64,000 nt of DNA from assembly GCA_016235165.1 (NCBI GenBank), contig JACRLX010000024.1, forward strand, positions 1 through 64,000, given 5' to 3'. A program made the translations under genes and the position numbers. The notes under the pieces were generated by a model. It worked only from the letters and a program-made list of their open reading frames with translations, was not told the origin of the DNA and searched no databases. The stretch is from Rhodocyclales bacterium (GTDB lineage: Bacteria > Pseudomonadota > Gammaproteobacteria > Burkholderiales > Rhodocyclaceae). Each line of letters opens with the position of its first letter. Within the stretch, counting starts at the first letter, position 1. Shown in pieces: positions 1 to 7,871 of the stretch.

Positions 1-56
1 CCATCGGAGGACACTTCCAAACGTGAGCCGCCAAGCACACGAGAGGGAGAGTCACG

Positions 57-488
57 ATGGACAAGTACGAAAGCCTAAATCACACCGCATGGGAGTGCAA
101 ATACCACGTCGTCTTCATACCGAAGTGTCGGCGACGAACGCTGTACTCGGAACTGCGGCAGTACCTCGGGGAAGTGTTCCGAGGATTGGCGCAGCAAAAG
201 GAGAGCCGGATCGAAGAAGGACACCTGATGCCGGATCACGTGCACATGATGATCGCCATCCCGCCGAAGTATGCGGTATCGCAGGTAGTGGGGTTCATCA
301 AGGGCAAGAGCGCGATTCATTTGGCACGGGTGTATGGAGAGCGAAAGCGGAACTTCGTCGGGCAGCATTTCTGGGCCAGAGGCTATTTCGTATCCACGGT
401 GGGACGGGACGAAGCCGTGATACGGGACTACATCCGACGCCAGGAAGTGGAAGACAAGCGATTGGACCAGATGAACCTGTGGCGCTGA
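57..488 (+). CDS. tnpA: IS200/IS605-family transposase (TnpA, Y1 HUH)
   Basis: A 143-residue Y1-type single-strand transposase, the usual length for the IS200 family. The HUH metal motif is His61-Val-His63 (in PDHVHMMI) and the catalytic tyrosine is most likely Tyr125 (VIRDYIRRQE). The N-terminal CKYHVVFIPKCR stretch is typical of the family. Such enzymes cut and rejoin single-stranded DNA at hairpin ends. No tnpB accompanies it, so it is IS200-like or a REP-associated (RAYT-like) TnpA. Hairpins directly downstream (491-592) look like the right end; the left end would lie at or before the window start. The gene appears intact. Confidence 0.92.
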   Translation: MDKYESLNHTAWECKYHVVFIPKCRRRTLYSELRQYLGEVFRGLAQQKESRIEEGHLMPDHVHMMIAIPPKYAVSQVVGFIKGKSAIHLARVYGERKRNFVGQHFWARGYFVSTVGRDEAVIRDYIRRQEVEDKRLDQMNLWR

Positions 489-1068
489 CTGGCCACCGAT
501 TCGGTGGCCCCAAGAATTCGGGGCCGCGTCAGCGACCCCGGATAGCCGCTTTGAGCGGCTCACAAACTAAAGCCCCCGGCTCTGCCGGGGGGATACTTAC
601 CAGGGGAGGGATTTGGCTTTCGGGCGGGGCGGGCCGGCGGCCCGTCCGCGTCGTCGGCCCAGGCTCGCCGGCCTGCGGCTGCCCTCGCGGCGGGGCCGCG
701 CCAGGCCGCTGGCTGAACTCGCCGATGCCGATGACCCCGGCATCCCCCAGGAGGACTTCCTTCGGGGCGTCGTCGTCGGACAACGCCAGCGGACATCCCC
801 TGGCACGACTCCTCGCTCGGCGGCTCACATGGGCCGCCGCCGCGGACGGGCCGCCTGCGCGGCGATGGCGCAGCGCTGGACGATGAATTGCCAATGGCGT
901 ATTCTGGACGGGAATCCCGGCGGGCAGGATGCAAGCGCGAGACTGATTGCCCAGCGAAAATCCGCGCCCGCAATCGTATTGTCTAGAAGGGGAGTTGCCG
1001 GGCGAGTACTTTTCCCTACCGGTATTTCCTGCTGTAGGGCATCGATCGGATTGCCGCAACGAGGAAAA
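489..1068. other. Non-coding, hairpin-rich stretch after tnpA
   Basis: No convincing gene. The first 100 bases hold four successive hairpins: arms 491-499/501-509, 506-511/520-525, 544-550/554-560 and 573-580/584-591. Further on, a perfect 15-bp inverted repeat (GGCGGCCCGTCCGCG, 636-650 and 841-855) brackets about 190 bases. Open frames here are GC-driven and lack start signals. The stretch probably holds the transposon right end plus decayed DNA. Confidence 0.5.
571..600 (+). repeat. IS200-end-like palindrome, copy 1
   Basis: Stem CCCCCGGC, loop TCT, stem GCCGGGGG, followed by GATACTTAC. The hairpin plus GATAnTTA tail recurs at 27221-27252 and, inverted and diverged, at 4227-4289 and 6505-6567. 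This copy sits next to the transposase and is the best candidate for its right-end recognition hairpin. Confidence 0.6.
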
Positions 1069-2412
1069 ATGCACGGAAGGAACCTTTGTATTCTTTGCGG
1101 TCACCAGGGGCGACGTAAGGTTCCGGTCATCGCCTTCTGCCTGATCTTGTTGTGGACGACGGCGTATTCGAGTATTGCGTTCGCAGAGCATCATCAACAT
1201 TCAGGATCGCTGATCCAGGTCAGAAGCCCAAGGCCTGACATTCGGCCGGATACGATTACCGCCGCCAGTTTTTCTTCCAGCCTCAGGTTTCTGGCGATTG
1301 GATCGGCCTGCGGAGAAGTACGCCTTTGGGACATCCAGTCTGGCAAGGAGTTGCATTCGTTCTGGCCGTGTGACCGCGCCCGGTTTCAGGTCGGCAGGCC
1401 GAGCCCGCAGGCCTTGACCTCACTTCAGTTCTCGCCGGACGAACAGGTCCTCTATGCGAGAAGCCACACTGCGTTGGGTGCATGGAAAACTCAGACTGGC
1501 GAAGCACTATTTCGCCATGACGTAAGGTTTTCTTGGACCACTAGCATTCGGCTGGCAGAAAGCGGGAAGTACCTAGTCACGATTGCGAATCATAGCCCTC
1601 CATTTCCGGGTGAATCCGAGACGGTCTTAAGTTACTACGATGCAGTGAATGGTCATATTGAGCGCGAGCTTCATTTGCCTACGGGAAAGGACAAGGCGAT
1701 CATGGGTCTCGAACTGTCACCTGCGAATGGTCCATTGGGGGCTGGTAACTATGGTGCGATTCGCTTCTGGAACTCCGTGACTGGCGACGAACTGGTGTCG
1801 ATCCCCGCCTCGGACTTTGTAGTCAAGGTGGCGTACTCGCAAGATGGGCGCCTGCTGGCTTCAATGACCAGTATCGGTGAGTATGACCTATGGGAGGTAG
1901 CGACCGGGCGCAAAGTCCGGCACTTGGGGAAGTTCGGTGCCGGTGGCAAGCATATGGCTTTTCTGGATGCAACTAAGCTCTTGGTTGGTTCAAGTGGCAG
2001 GTGGAAGCTGCTTGATATCAGGACTGGAGAAGAGCGCGAAGGCCATGGATCACCTATTGCGAATCCGGGTGGGAACCACGTGCTATTTGTTGCCAATCGG
2101 ACGCTGGAATTGTGGGACTTCGGATCGGGTGAAAGGAGGAAATTGCCGGAGGACAGCGAGCTTGCGGTCAATTGGGTGAATTGGTTTTCCGCAATGTCCG
2201 GCGACGGAAAGTGGCTGTGGAGGATTCGCACGGATCGAAGCAGTTGGATTCTGCCGGTGGAACTCTTGAGCACCGATACTGGCGAGCGGATCAGGCGAGT
2301 TCTGATACCCGGTTGGTGTGAGTTGCATGCGGAGCCGCAGGAAGTGACTGATTCATGCGGCTCCCGCCGTGAGGACCTCTACCGATTCTTCCCGGAGCAG
2401 TCATGGTATTAG
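1069..2412 (+). CDS. Secreted WD40-repeat (beta-propeller) protein
   Basis: 447 residues from ATG 1069, which follows GAGGA closely and gives a signal peptide (hydrophobic core about residues 18-35, probable AFA-EH cleavage). The frame stays open further upstream, but that part is GC-biased and has no signal sequence. At least six propeller blades end in WD-like motifs: VRLWDIQSGKE, AWKTQTGEA, RFWNSVTGDE, DLWEVATGRK, LLDIRTGEE, LELWDFGSGE. Probably a periplasmic or surface scaffold; partner unknown. G+C is visibly lower (near 53% in a sampled line) than in the core genes (above 70% in a sampled line), so transfer with the neighbouring element is likely. Confidence 0.75.
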   Translation: MHGRNLCILCGHQGRRKVPVIAFCLILLWTTAYSSIAFAEHHQHSGSLIQVRSPRPDIRPDTITAASFSSSLRFLAIGSACGEVRLWDIQSGKELHSFWPCDRARFQVGRPSPQALTSLQFSPDEQVLYARSHTALGAWKTQTGEALFRHDVRFSWTTSIRLAESGKYLVTIANHSPPFPGESETVLSYYDAVNGHIERELHLPTGKDKAIMGLELSPANGPLGAGNYGAIRFWNSVTGDELVSIPASDFVVKVAYSQDGRLLASMTSIGEYDLWEVATGRKVRHLGKFGAGGKHMAFLDATKLLVGSSGRWKLLDIRTGEEREGHGSPIANPGGNHVLFVANRTLELWDFGSGERRKLPEDSELAVNWVNWFSAMSGDGKWLWRIRTDRSSWILPVELLSTDTGERIRRVLIPGWCELHAEPQEVTDSCGSRREDLYRFFPEQSWY

Positions 2413-2472
2413 ACGCAGCAGCGTTCTCCAATTGTGCGCTTTCAGAGTGTGCGCTTTCAGAGATTTCGTGGC

Positions 2473-2501
2473 TTGACATACTGTAATCGAACGATTACGA
2501 T
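2473..2501 (+). promoter_or_regulatory. Promoter of the higBA-like operon with embedded operator
   Basis: TTGACA (2473-2478), 17-bp spacer, TACGAT (2496-2501). A perfect inverted repeat GTAATCG-AA-CGATTAC (2483-2498) lies between the -35 and -10 boxes, where a bound antitoxin would block polymerase. The toxin GTG lies only about 7 bases after the -10 box, so the message may be leaderless. Confidence 0.8.
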
Positions 2502-2507
2502 TTAGAT

Positions 2508-2804
2508 GTGTTATCGATCAAGCGCACCGACGAGTTCAATGCATGGCTGCTGGCGCTCAAAGACGGCATGACGCATCGCCGCTTGCTGGCACGCTTGCGC
2601 AAGGCGGCGCTGGGTAATCTGGGTGATGTGAAGCCGGTTGGTGCGGGCGTTTTCGAAATGCGCGAGCATTTCGGCCCGGGCTGGCGCATGTATTACGTGC
2701 AGCGCGGCACGGTGCTGATCGTGACGCTCGGGGGCGGCGACAAGTCAACGCAGGTCGCCGATATCGCCCGGGCCGTGAAACTGGCGGCTACCATCGAGGA
2801 GTGA
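2508..2804 (+). CDS. RelE/HigB-type toxin (putative addiction-module killer protein)
   Basis: 98 residues, within the family range. It contains the conserved core of the phage-derived Gp49-like/HigB group: FNAWLLALKD, a short LARLRKA helix, GDVKPVG, VFEMREHFGPGWRMYY and LGGGDKSTQ. Members are ribosome-dependent or RNA-cleaving mRNA interferases. GTG 2508 is the only start that keeps the conserved N-terminus, and it sits at the expected transcription start, leaving no room for a Shine-Dalgarno sequence. The antitoxin follows after 3 bases. The toxin-first gene order is typical of HigBA. Confidence 0.88.
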   Translation: MLSIKRTDEFNAWLLALKDGMTHRRLLARLRKAALGNLGDVKPVGAGVFEMREHFGPGWRMYYVQRGTVLIVTLGGGDKSTQVADIARAVKLAATIEE

Positions 2805-2807
2805 ACC

Positions 2808-3113
2808 ATGAGCAAGAAGATTCGCGCTGCCGATCTGCCTGAGTTCGATTTCTCCGAGCATCTCGACAGCGAACAGGCGGTCGCCGAATACCTGACCGTG
2901 ATCCTTGAAGAGAACGATCCGGCCCTGCTTGCCGCGGCATTGGGTGACATTGCGCGGGCGCGTGGCATGAGCGAGATCGCCAAGGCTTCCGGCATCACCC
3001 GCGAGGCGCTGTACAAGGCGCTGCGCCCGGATGCGCAGCCACGCTTCGACACCGTCAGCCGGGTGTGCACCGCGCTGGGCGTCAAGCTGGTCGCGCAGGC
3101 TGTTCATTCCTGA
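2808..3113 (+). CDS. HigA-like antitoxin, XRE-type helix-turn-helix
   Basis: 101 residues. The C-terminal half carries an HTH of the addiction-module antidote family (MSEIAKASGITREALYKAL, then a recognition region ending FDTVSRVCTALG). The N-terminal half (LPEFDFSEHLDSEQAVAEYL) resembles the toxin-binding part of these antidotes. It probably binds the palindrome at 2483-2498 and autoregulates the operon. A Shine-Dalgarno-like GAGGAG lies within the end of the toxin gene. Confidence 0.88.
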   Translation: MSKKIRAADLPEFDFSEHLDSEQAVAEYLTVILEENDPALLAAALGDIARARGMSEIAKASGITREALYKALRPDAQPRFDTVSRVCTALGVKLVAQAVHS

Positions 3114-3149
3114 GGCTCGCATTGCCGGTTCCTGTCAATCATCCAGCCC

Positions 3150-3518
3150 ATGCCCAAATCCACCACTACCTACTGGAACGCCCTGAGCCCCGCCAGCCGA
3201 TCGCGCTGGAACTGGGTCAAGGGGCTGGATGGGATGGTCGAGGAGTTGACGCTGAGCGTCGATTCGGCCACGGGTGAATACACGCGGCTGACGCGCTTTT
3301 TGCCGGGGGCGGATACCACGGCGTTTGGCGGGAAGTCGCATGCCTATCCGGAGGAGGTGTTCATCGTCAGCGGGCGGCTGCACGATGCGGCCTTCGACCT
3401 GTGGCTGGAGGCGGGGCATTACGCCAGCCGGCCGCCGGGCGAGGCGCATGGGCCGTTCCGCAGCGATGTCGGCTGCGTGGTGCTCGAAGTGTCCTTCCCC
3501 AATCGCCTCGGCGGTTGA
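3150..3518 (+). CDS. Cupin-domain protein (ChrR-like cupin)
   Basis: 122 residues with a single cupin fold. The two motif regions are visible as the AYPEEVFIVSGRL block and the HYASRPPGEAHGPF block, which supply Glu and His metal ligands. ChrR-type cupins bind metal and act as anti-sigma C-domains, sensors or small dioxygenases, but no sigma factor or zinc-finger partner is adjacent, so function is open. The start follows the antitoxin gene by 36 bases. Confidence 0.7.
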   Translation: MPKSTTTYWNALSPASRSRWNWVKGLDGMVEELTLSVDSATGEYTRLTRFLPGADTTAFGGKSHAYPEEVFIVSGRLHDAAFDLWLEAGHYASRPPGEAHGPFRSDVGCVVLEVSFPNRLGG

Positions 3519-3564
3519 GCCCGGCGATGCGAAGGCAGGCGGGCGCGGGGCGCGATGCGGACAA

Positions 3565-3587
3565 GAGTCGGCGCTGGCGACACGGCG
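3565..3587 (+). repeat. 23-bp dispersed repeat, copy a (intergenic)
   Basis: GAGTCGGCGCTGGCG followed by ACACGGCG, one or two bases off the consensus. It lies between the cupin gene and the flavodoxin-fold gene. Confidence 0.7.
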
Positions 3588-3627
3588 CGGCAGCGGTTGG
3601 CAGCCCGGCTTGGCGGGATTTCCGCGC

Positions 3628-4218
3628 ATGAAGTGCCTGGTCGTCATCGCCCACCCCCTGCACGACAGCCTGTGCCATGCCCTGGCCGAAAGGGCGATAG
3701 CGGCGCTGCGCGCGGCGGGGCATGAGGTGGTGGTGGAAGACCTGTGCGCCGGATTCGATCCCTGCCTGAGTGCGGCCGAGCGGGAGTGCTACTACGCGCC
3801 GCAGTACGATGCGGCGGCGGTGAGGGCGGAGGCGGCGCGGCTGCTGGCGGCGGAGGGGCTGGTGCTGTGCTTTCCGACCTGGTGGTTCGGCTTTCCCGCG
3901 GTGCTCAAGGGCTGGTTCGACCGCGTCTGGGCGCCGGGCATCGCCTATGACCATGCCTCCGACCTGGGGCCGATCCGGCCACGGCTCGCCGGCCTGCGGC
4001 GGACGCTGGCGGTGACGTCGCTGGGTTCGCCGTGGTGGGTGGACCGGCTGGTGCTGCGCCGGCCGCTGCGGCGCGTGTTGAAGACCGCGATCCTTGGCAC
4101 CTGCGCGCCGGCCTGCCGCTTCGAGATGCTGTCGCTGTACGGCGCCGAAAAGCTCGCGCCGACGCAAGTGGAAGCTTTCGGCCGTCGCATCGAGGCGGTG
4201 CTGGCCGGCTGGTCCTGA
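3628..4218 (+). CDS. Flavodoxin-fold NAD(P)H oxidoreductase (quinone reductase-like)
   Basis: 196 residues from ATG 3628, which begins the beta-strand MKCLVVIAHPL typical of the NQO/MdaB family; the frame upstream is not conserved-looking. FMN-contact motifs are visible: AHPLHDSL at the N-terminus, LCFPTWWFGFPAVLKGWFDRV in the middle and the later TSLGSPWW segment. Probably a cytosolic FAD/FMN-dependent quinone or flavin reductase. It stands alone, followed by a palindromic repeat (4227-4289). Confidence 0.8.
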   Translation: MKCLVVIAHPLHDSLCHALAERAIAALRAAGHEVVVEDLCAGFDPCLSAAERECYYAPQYDAAAVRAEAARLLAAEGLVLCFPTWWFGFPAVLKGWFDRVWAPGIAYDHASDLGPIRPRLAGLRRTLAVTSLGSPWWVDRLVLRRPLRRVLKTAILGTCAPACRFEMLSLYGAEKLAPTQVEAFGRRIEAVLAGWS

Positions 4219-4226
4219 AACCGGCA

Positions 4227-4289
4227 AGAGTTATGTCTCCGGCAAAGCCGGAGATGGTATCCCTTGCGGACGGCGCCGACGCCACGGCG
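4227..4289 (-). repeat. Composite palindromic repeat, copy 2 (63 bp)
   Basis: Contains the hairpin CTCCGGC-AAA-GCCGGAG flanked by AGTTATGT and GGTATCCCTTGCGG, and ends in a variant of the 23-bp repeat (CGGACGGCGCCGACG then CCACGGCG, 4267-4289). A near-identical 63-bp copy is at 6505-6567. Read on the minus strand, the hairpin is followed by ACATAACT, like the tails of copies 1 and 4. It may also act as a terminator or mRNA stabiliser for the gene before it. Confidence 0.75.
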
Positions 4290-4293
4290 TAAT

Positions 4294-5907
4294 ATGGTTT
4301 CCATGTCCGCCGACGCTTCGCCATCCGCGCCTTTTGTCGACCTGCTGGTGATCGGCGGCGGCATCAACGGCGCAGGTATAGCGCGCGACGCCGCGGGGCG
4401 CGGCTTTTCGGTGGCCTTGGTGGAGCGCGGCGATCTGGCCGGGGCGACCTCCTCGTGTTCCTCCAAGCTGGTGCATGGCGGGCTGCGCTACCTCGAACAG
4501 TTTGCCTTCCGCCTGGTGGCGGAATCCCTCGCCGAACGCGAGACCCTGCTGCGCATGGCGCCGCACCTGGTGTGGCCGGCGCGCTTCGTCATGCCCCATG
4601 TGCCCGCGCTGCGGCCGCGCTGGATGATCCGCGCCGGGCTGTTCCTCTATGACCATCTCGGCGGCCATCACGCCGACGCCTTGCTGCCGGAGTCCGGCGC
4701 GGTGCGGCTGGATCGTCCGCCCTATGACGCCGGCCTGCAGGCGCGCTACCGCCACGGCTTCATCTATTCCGATTGCCGCACCGATGACGCCCGGCTGGTG
4801 GTCGCCACCGCGCGCGATGCCGCGCGCCTGGGGGCCCGCATCCTGCCGCGCACCGAACTGCTCGCCGCGGAGCGCGCCGATGGCCTGTGGCGGGTACGCC
4901 TGGCTGGTGGCGAGACGCTTTGCGCGCGGGCCATCGCCAATGTCGCCGGGCCCTGGGTCAAGGAGGTGCTCAACCGGCGGCTCGGTGTGCCTTCCGCCGA
5001 CTCGGTGCGCCTGGTGCGCGGCAGCCATCTGGTGCTGCCGCGGCTCTATGCCGGCGAGCACGCCTTCATCCTGCAGAACGATGATCGACGCGTGGTGTTC
5101 ATGATTCCTTACGAAGGGCGCTTTACGCTGCTCGGCACCACCGACGTGGTCGAGACCGGTGATCCGCTGCACCCGCAGGCCACGGAGGCGGAGGCTGAGT
5201 ACCTGTGCGCCGCCGCCGGGCGTTATCTCAGGCAGGCGCCGCGGCCGCGGGATGCGGTGTGGCGCTACGCCGGGGTGCGTCCGCTCCATGACGACGGCTC
5301 GGGCGACCCGTCCGTCATCACCCGCGACTACACGCTGCGCCTGGACGGTCACGGTGACGCGCCGGTGCTCTCGGTGTTCGGCGGCAAGCTCACCACCTAC
5401 CGGCGTCTGGCCGAGCAGGTCGTCGATCGGCTGGCGGCGGCGCTGGGCGAACGGCGGCCGGCGTGGACCGCGACCTCGACCCTGCCGGGCGGCGCGCTGC
5501 CGACCGGCGGCCTCGATGCCTTCGTCCGCCGCGAAATCATGCCGCGCCATCCCTGGTTGGCGGCGACGCCATGCGATGCGCTGGCGCGCCGCCATGGCAG
5601 CGAGCTGCCCGAGCTGTTGGGCGACGCACGCGGGCCGGCCGACCTGGGCGAGGATTTCGGCGGCGGCCTGTACGAGCGCGAACTGGAATGGATGCTGGAT
5701 CGCGAGTGGGCGCGAACGGCCGAGGACGTGCTTTGGCGCCGCAGCAAGTGCGGCCTGCACATGACGCCGGCGCAGCGCGAGCGGGTGGCGCGGCGGCTGG
5801 GTGGCCAGGGTGCCGAAGTACAATGGCCAGCCTGGGCCGTTCGCCCGCCCTACATCGATGACAGGAGTGCCTGGTGTCCCTCGAAATCTGGCTGGCCTAT
5901 GTGCTGA
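4294..5907 (+). CDS. glpD: Aerobic glycerol-3-phosphate dehydrogenase
   Basis: 537 residues, close to the usual 500-540. An N-terminal Rossmann FAD motif (VIGGGINGAGIARDAAGRG) is followed by the SSCSSKLVHGGLRYLEQ block, the LLGTTDV stretch and FGGKLTTYRRLAE, all typical of GlpD; the C-terminal helical domain is also present. It oxidises sn-glycerol-3-phosphate to dihydroxyacetone phosphate at the inner membrane and reduces quinone. ATG 4294 or ATG 4303 may be used; neither has a good Shine-Dalgarno sequence, perhaps because the repeat at 4227-4289 was inserted just upstream. No glpK or glpR nearby. The end overlaps the next gene by 34 bases. Confidence 0.93.
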   Translation: MVSMSADASPSAPFVDLLVIGGGINGAGIARDAAGRGFSVALVERGDLAGATSSCSSKLVHGGLRYLEQFAFRLVAESLAERETLLRMAPHLVWPARFVMPHVPALRPRWMIRAGLFLYDHLGGHHADALLPESGAVRLDRPPYDAGLQARYRHGFIYSDCRTDDARLVVATARDAARLGARILPRTELLAAERADGLWRVRLAGGETLCARAIANVAGPWVKEVLNRRLGVPSADSVRLVRGSHLVLPRLYAGEHAFILQNDDRRVVFMIPYEGRFTLLGTTDVVETGDPLHPQATEAEAEYLCAAAGRYLRQAPRPRDAVWRYAGVRPLHDDGSGDPSVITRDYTLRLDGHGDAPVLSVFGGKLTTYRRLAEQVVDRLAAALGERRPAWTATSTLPGGALPTGGLDAFVRREIMPRHPWLAATPCDALARRHGSELPELLGDARGPADLGEDFGGGLYERELEWMLDREWARTAEDVLWRRSKCGLHMTPAQRERVARRLGGQGAEVQWPAWAVRPPYIDDRSAWCPSKSGWPMC

Positions 5908-6500
5908 CGGTGGCGGTGCTGCTGGTGATCCCGGGGCCGACCATCCTCACGGTGATCGGCTATTCGCTGGCCCACGGCCGGCGGGCCAACGTGGCGCTGG
6001 TGGCGGGCGTGGCGCTGGGCGATTCCACCGCGCTGGCGCTCTCGCTGCTCGGCCTGGGCGCGCTGCTGGCCGCCTCGGCCGGGTGGTTCACGGCGGTCAA
6101 GGCGGTGGGTGGGCTCTACCTGGTCTGGCTGGGCTGGCGCATGTTGCGCGCCGGGGTGGGGCCGGCCGAGGTGGCGCTGCCGGCGGCACCCGACTCACTG
6201 TGGCGCCTGTTCGCCAACACCTGGCTGGTAACGGCGCTCAATCCCAAGGGCATCGTCTTCTTCGTCGCCTTCCTGCCGCAGTTCATCACGCCGGGCAGCG
6301 CGGTGGCGCCGCAGATGTGGATCCTGGCGGTCACCTTCGTGGTCATGGCTATCATCAATGCCGCGCTGTATGCGCGCTTCGCGGCGGTGGCGCATCATTT
6401 CCTGGCGTCGGCGCGGGCGCGACGGGGTTTCAACATCGGCGGCGGTTCGCTGCTGGCCGGGGCGGGAGTCTGGGCGCTGCTGGCGCGGCGGCCGGGGTAG
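5874..6500 (+). CDS. LysE/RhtB-family amino-acid exporter
   Basis: 208 residues, the normal length, with about six hydrophobic segments. The family signature near the N-terminus (IPGPTILTVIGYSLAHG) and the TALNPKGIVFF motif in the second half are clear. It would export amino acids or derivatives such as homoserine lactone or threonine from the cytoplasm; the substrate cannot be read from sequence. The start is GTG 5874, preceded by AGGAG at good spacing and inside the end of glpD, so the two are probably translationally coupled. Confidence 0.9.
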   Translation: MSLEIWLAYVLTVAVLLVIPGPTILTVIGYSLAHGRRANVALVAGVALGDSTALALSLLGLGALLAASAGWFTAVKAVGGLYLVWLGWRMLRAGVGPAEVALPAAPDSLWRLFANTWLVTALNPKGIVFFVAFLPQFITPGSAVAPQMWILAVTFVVMAIINAALYARFAAVAHHFLASARARRGFNIGGGSLLAGAGVWALLARRPG

Positions 6501-6504
6501 TTTG

Positions 6505-6567
6505 AGAGTTATGTCTCCGGCAAAACCGGAGACGGTATCCCTTGCGGACGGCGCTGGCGGTACGGCG
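6505..6567 (-). repeat. Composite palindromic repeat, copy 3 (63 bp)
   Basis: Second copy of the 63-bp element at 4227-4289, with only a handful of differences. It has the hairpin CTCCGGC-AAAA-CCGGAG and the 23-bp repeat tail (CGGACGGCGCTGGCG then GTACGGCG, 6545-6567). It lies 4 bases after the exporter stop and just upstream of the Shine-Dalgarno sequence of the TfoX gene. Confidence 0.75.
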
Positions 6568-6586
6568 ATTCTGGCGGGAGGCGAAG

Positions 6587-6916
6587 ATGGCATACGACGA
6601 AGGCCTTGCAGAACGGATCCGTGACGCGCTGCGCGGGCGCCGTGGTACCAGCGAACGCAGGATGTTCGGCGGCATCGCCTTCATGCTCGACGGCAACATG
6701 GCCATCGGCATCGTCGGCGACACGCTGATGGCCCGCGTCGGGCCGGCGCGCTACGAGGACGCGCTGGCCCTGCCGTATGTGCGGCCGATGGATTTCACCG
6801 GCAAGCCGATGAAGGGCTATGTCTATGTCGATCCGCCTGGCATCGAAGAGGATGCCGCGCTGGAAAATTGGATCGCTGCCTGCTCCGCCTTCGTCTCGAC
6901 CTTGCCGCCGAAGTAA
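6587..6916 (+). CDS. TfoX N-terminal domain protein
   Basis: 109 residues from ATG 6587, preceded by GGGAGG. The TfoX/Sxy N-domain signature is clear: ERIRDALRGRRGTSERRMFGGIAFML, GDTLMARVGPARYEDAL and FTGKPMKGYVYV. There is no TfoX C-terminal domain, as is common in stand-alone members. The full protein regulates competence genes in gammaproteobacteria; the role of N-domain-only versions is unknown. Spaced 23 bases from the next gene. Confidence 0.85.
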   Translation: MAYDEGLAERIRDALRGRRGTSERRMFGGIAFMLDGNMAIGIVGDTLMARVGPARYEDALALPYVRPMDFTGKPMKGYVYVDPPGIEEDAALENWIAACSAFVSTLPPK

Positions 6917-6939
6917 TTCTTTGACCCGGAGGGGATGCC

Positions 6940-7476
6940 ATGCTCAAGCTCATGTTGGTCGTCGTTTTCGTGCTGCTCGCCGGTTTGATGATCTACGTCG
7001 CCACGCGGCCGGCGAGTTTTCGCATCCAGCGCTCGATACGCATCGCCGCGCCGCGCGAAAAGCTCTTCGCCTACCTAGCCGACCTGCACAACTTCGATGC
7101 CTGGTCGCCCTGGGCGCCGCTCGACCCGGCGATGCGCAAGACGCATTCCGGTCCGGCCGGCGGCGTTGGCGCCGGCTATGAATGGCAGGGCAACAACAAG
7201 GTCGGCCACGGCCGCATGGAGATCGTCGAGGCCGTGGCGCCGGAGCGCGTGCTGATCAAGCTGGATTTCCTCAAGCCCTTCGAGGCCCACAACATGGCCG
7301 AGTACCGACTGGCCGAGTGCGACGGCGAAACCGAATTCACCTGGGCCATGCACGGGCCGAACAATTTCCTGTCGAAAGTGATGGGCCTCTTCTTCAACAT
7401 GGACAGGATGGTCGGCGCGCAGTTCGAGCAGGGCCTGCTCGCCCTCAAGACGGTGGCGGAAAGGGGCGAGGCATGA
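6940..7476 (+). CDS. SRPBCC-family protein (polyketide cyclase/START-like)
   Basis: 178 residues. One N-terminal membrane segment (about residues 2-22) is followed by a SRPBCC fold: FRIQRSIRIAAPREKLFAYLADLHNFDAWSPW, then GAGYEWQGNNKVGHGRMEI and a C-terminal helix. Members bind hydrophobic ligands; substrate unknown. A GGAGG sequence precedes ATG 6940. The stop overlaps the next start (ATGA), so it is co-translated with the GFA gene. Confidence 0.8.
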   Translation: MLKLMLVVVFVLLAGLMIYVATRPASFRIQRSIRIAAPREKLFAYLADLHNFDAWSPWAPLDPAMRKTHSGPAGGVGAGYEWQGNNKVGHGRMEIVEAVAPERVLIKLDFLKPFEAHNMAEYRLAECDGETEFTWAMHGPNNFLSKVMGLFFNMDRMVGAQFEQGLLALKTVAERGEA

Positions 7477-7871
7477 TCGAGGGCGGCTGCCTGTGCGGGG
7501 GAATCCGTTACCGGTATGAGGGCGAGATCGAGCACATCTCGGTCTGCCACTGCTCGCATTGCCGCAAGGCCCAGGGCTCGGCCTTCGCCACGGTGGCGCC
7601 GGTGGCGAAGGAGCGCTTCCGCTTCCTTGCGGGCGCCGAGCTGATCAGCGAATACCGCTCCTCGCCGGACAAGGTACGCGCCTTCTGCAGGGTTTGCGGC
7701 AGCCCGATCTACAGTGCCAAGGACGATATCCCCGACGTGCTGCGCCTGCGCCTGGGCACGGTGGATACGCCCTTCGTGTGCGGCGACATCTTCCACATCT
7801 TCACGGATTCGAAGGCGCCCTGGTGGGAGATCGGCGACGGCCACCCGCGTTACGCCCAGCGCAAGCCGTGA
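7473..7871 (+). CDS. GFA / CENP-V domain zinc protein
   Basis: 132 residues. The zinc-binding cysteine pattern of the GFA family is complete: GGCLCGGIRY, then CHCSHCRKAQGSAF, then FCRVCGSPIYS. The family includes glutathione-dependent formaldehyde-activating (S-hydroxymethylglutathione synthase-like) enzymes, but most members have no proven reaction. ATG 7473 overlaps the previous stop (ATGA), and its own stop overlaps the next GTG (GTGA), giving a three-gene coupled run. Confidence 0.88.
   Translation: MIEGGCLCGGIRYRYEGEIEHISVCHCSHCRKAQGSAFATVAPVAKERFRFLAGAELISEYRSSPDKVRAFCRVCGSPIYSAKDDIPDVLRLRLGTVDTPFVCGDIFHIFTDSKAPWWEIGDGHPRYAQRKP

Noticed and set aside
613-1068. Upstream in-frame extension of the WD40 gene
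   Set aside because: Arg/Gly/Ala-rich low-complexity translation, no ribosome-binding site, and it would bury the clear signal peptide that begins at 1069.
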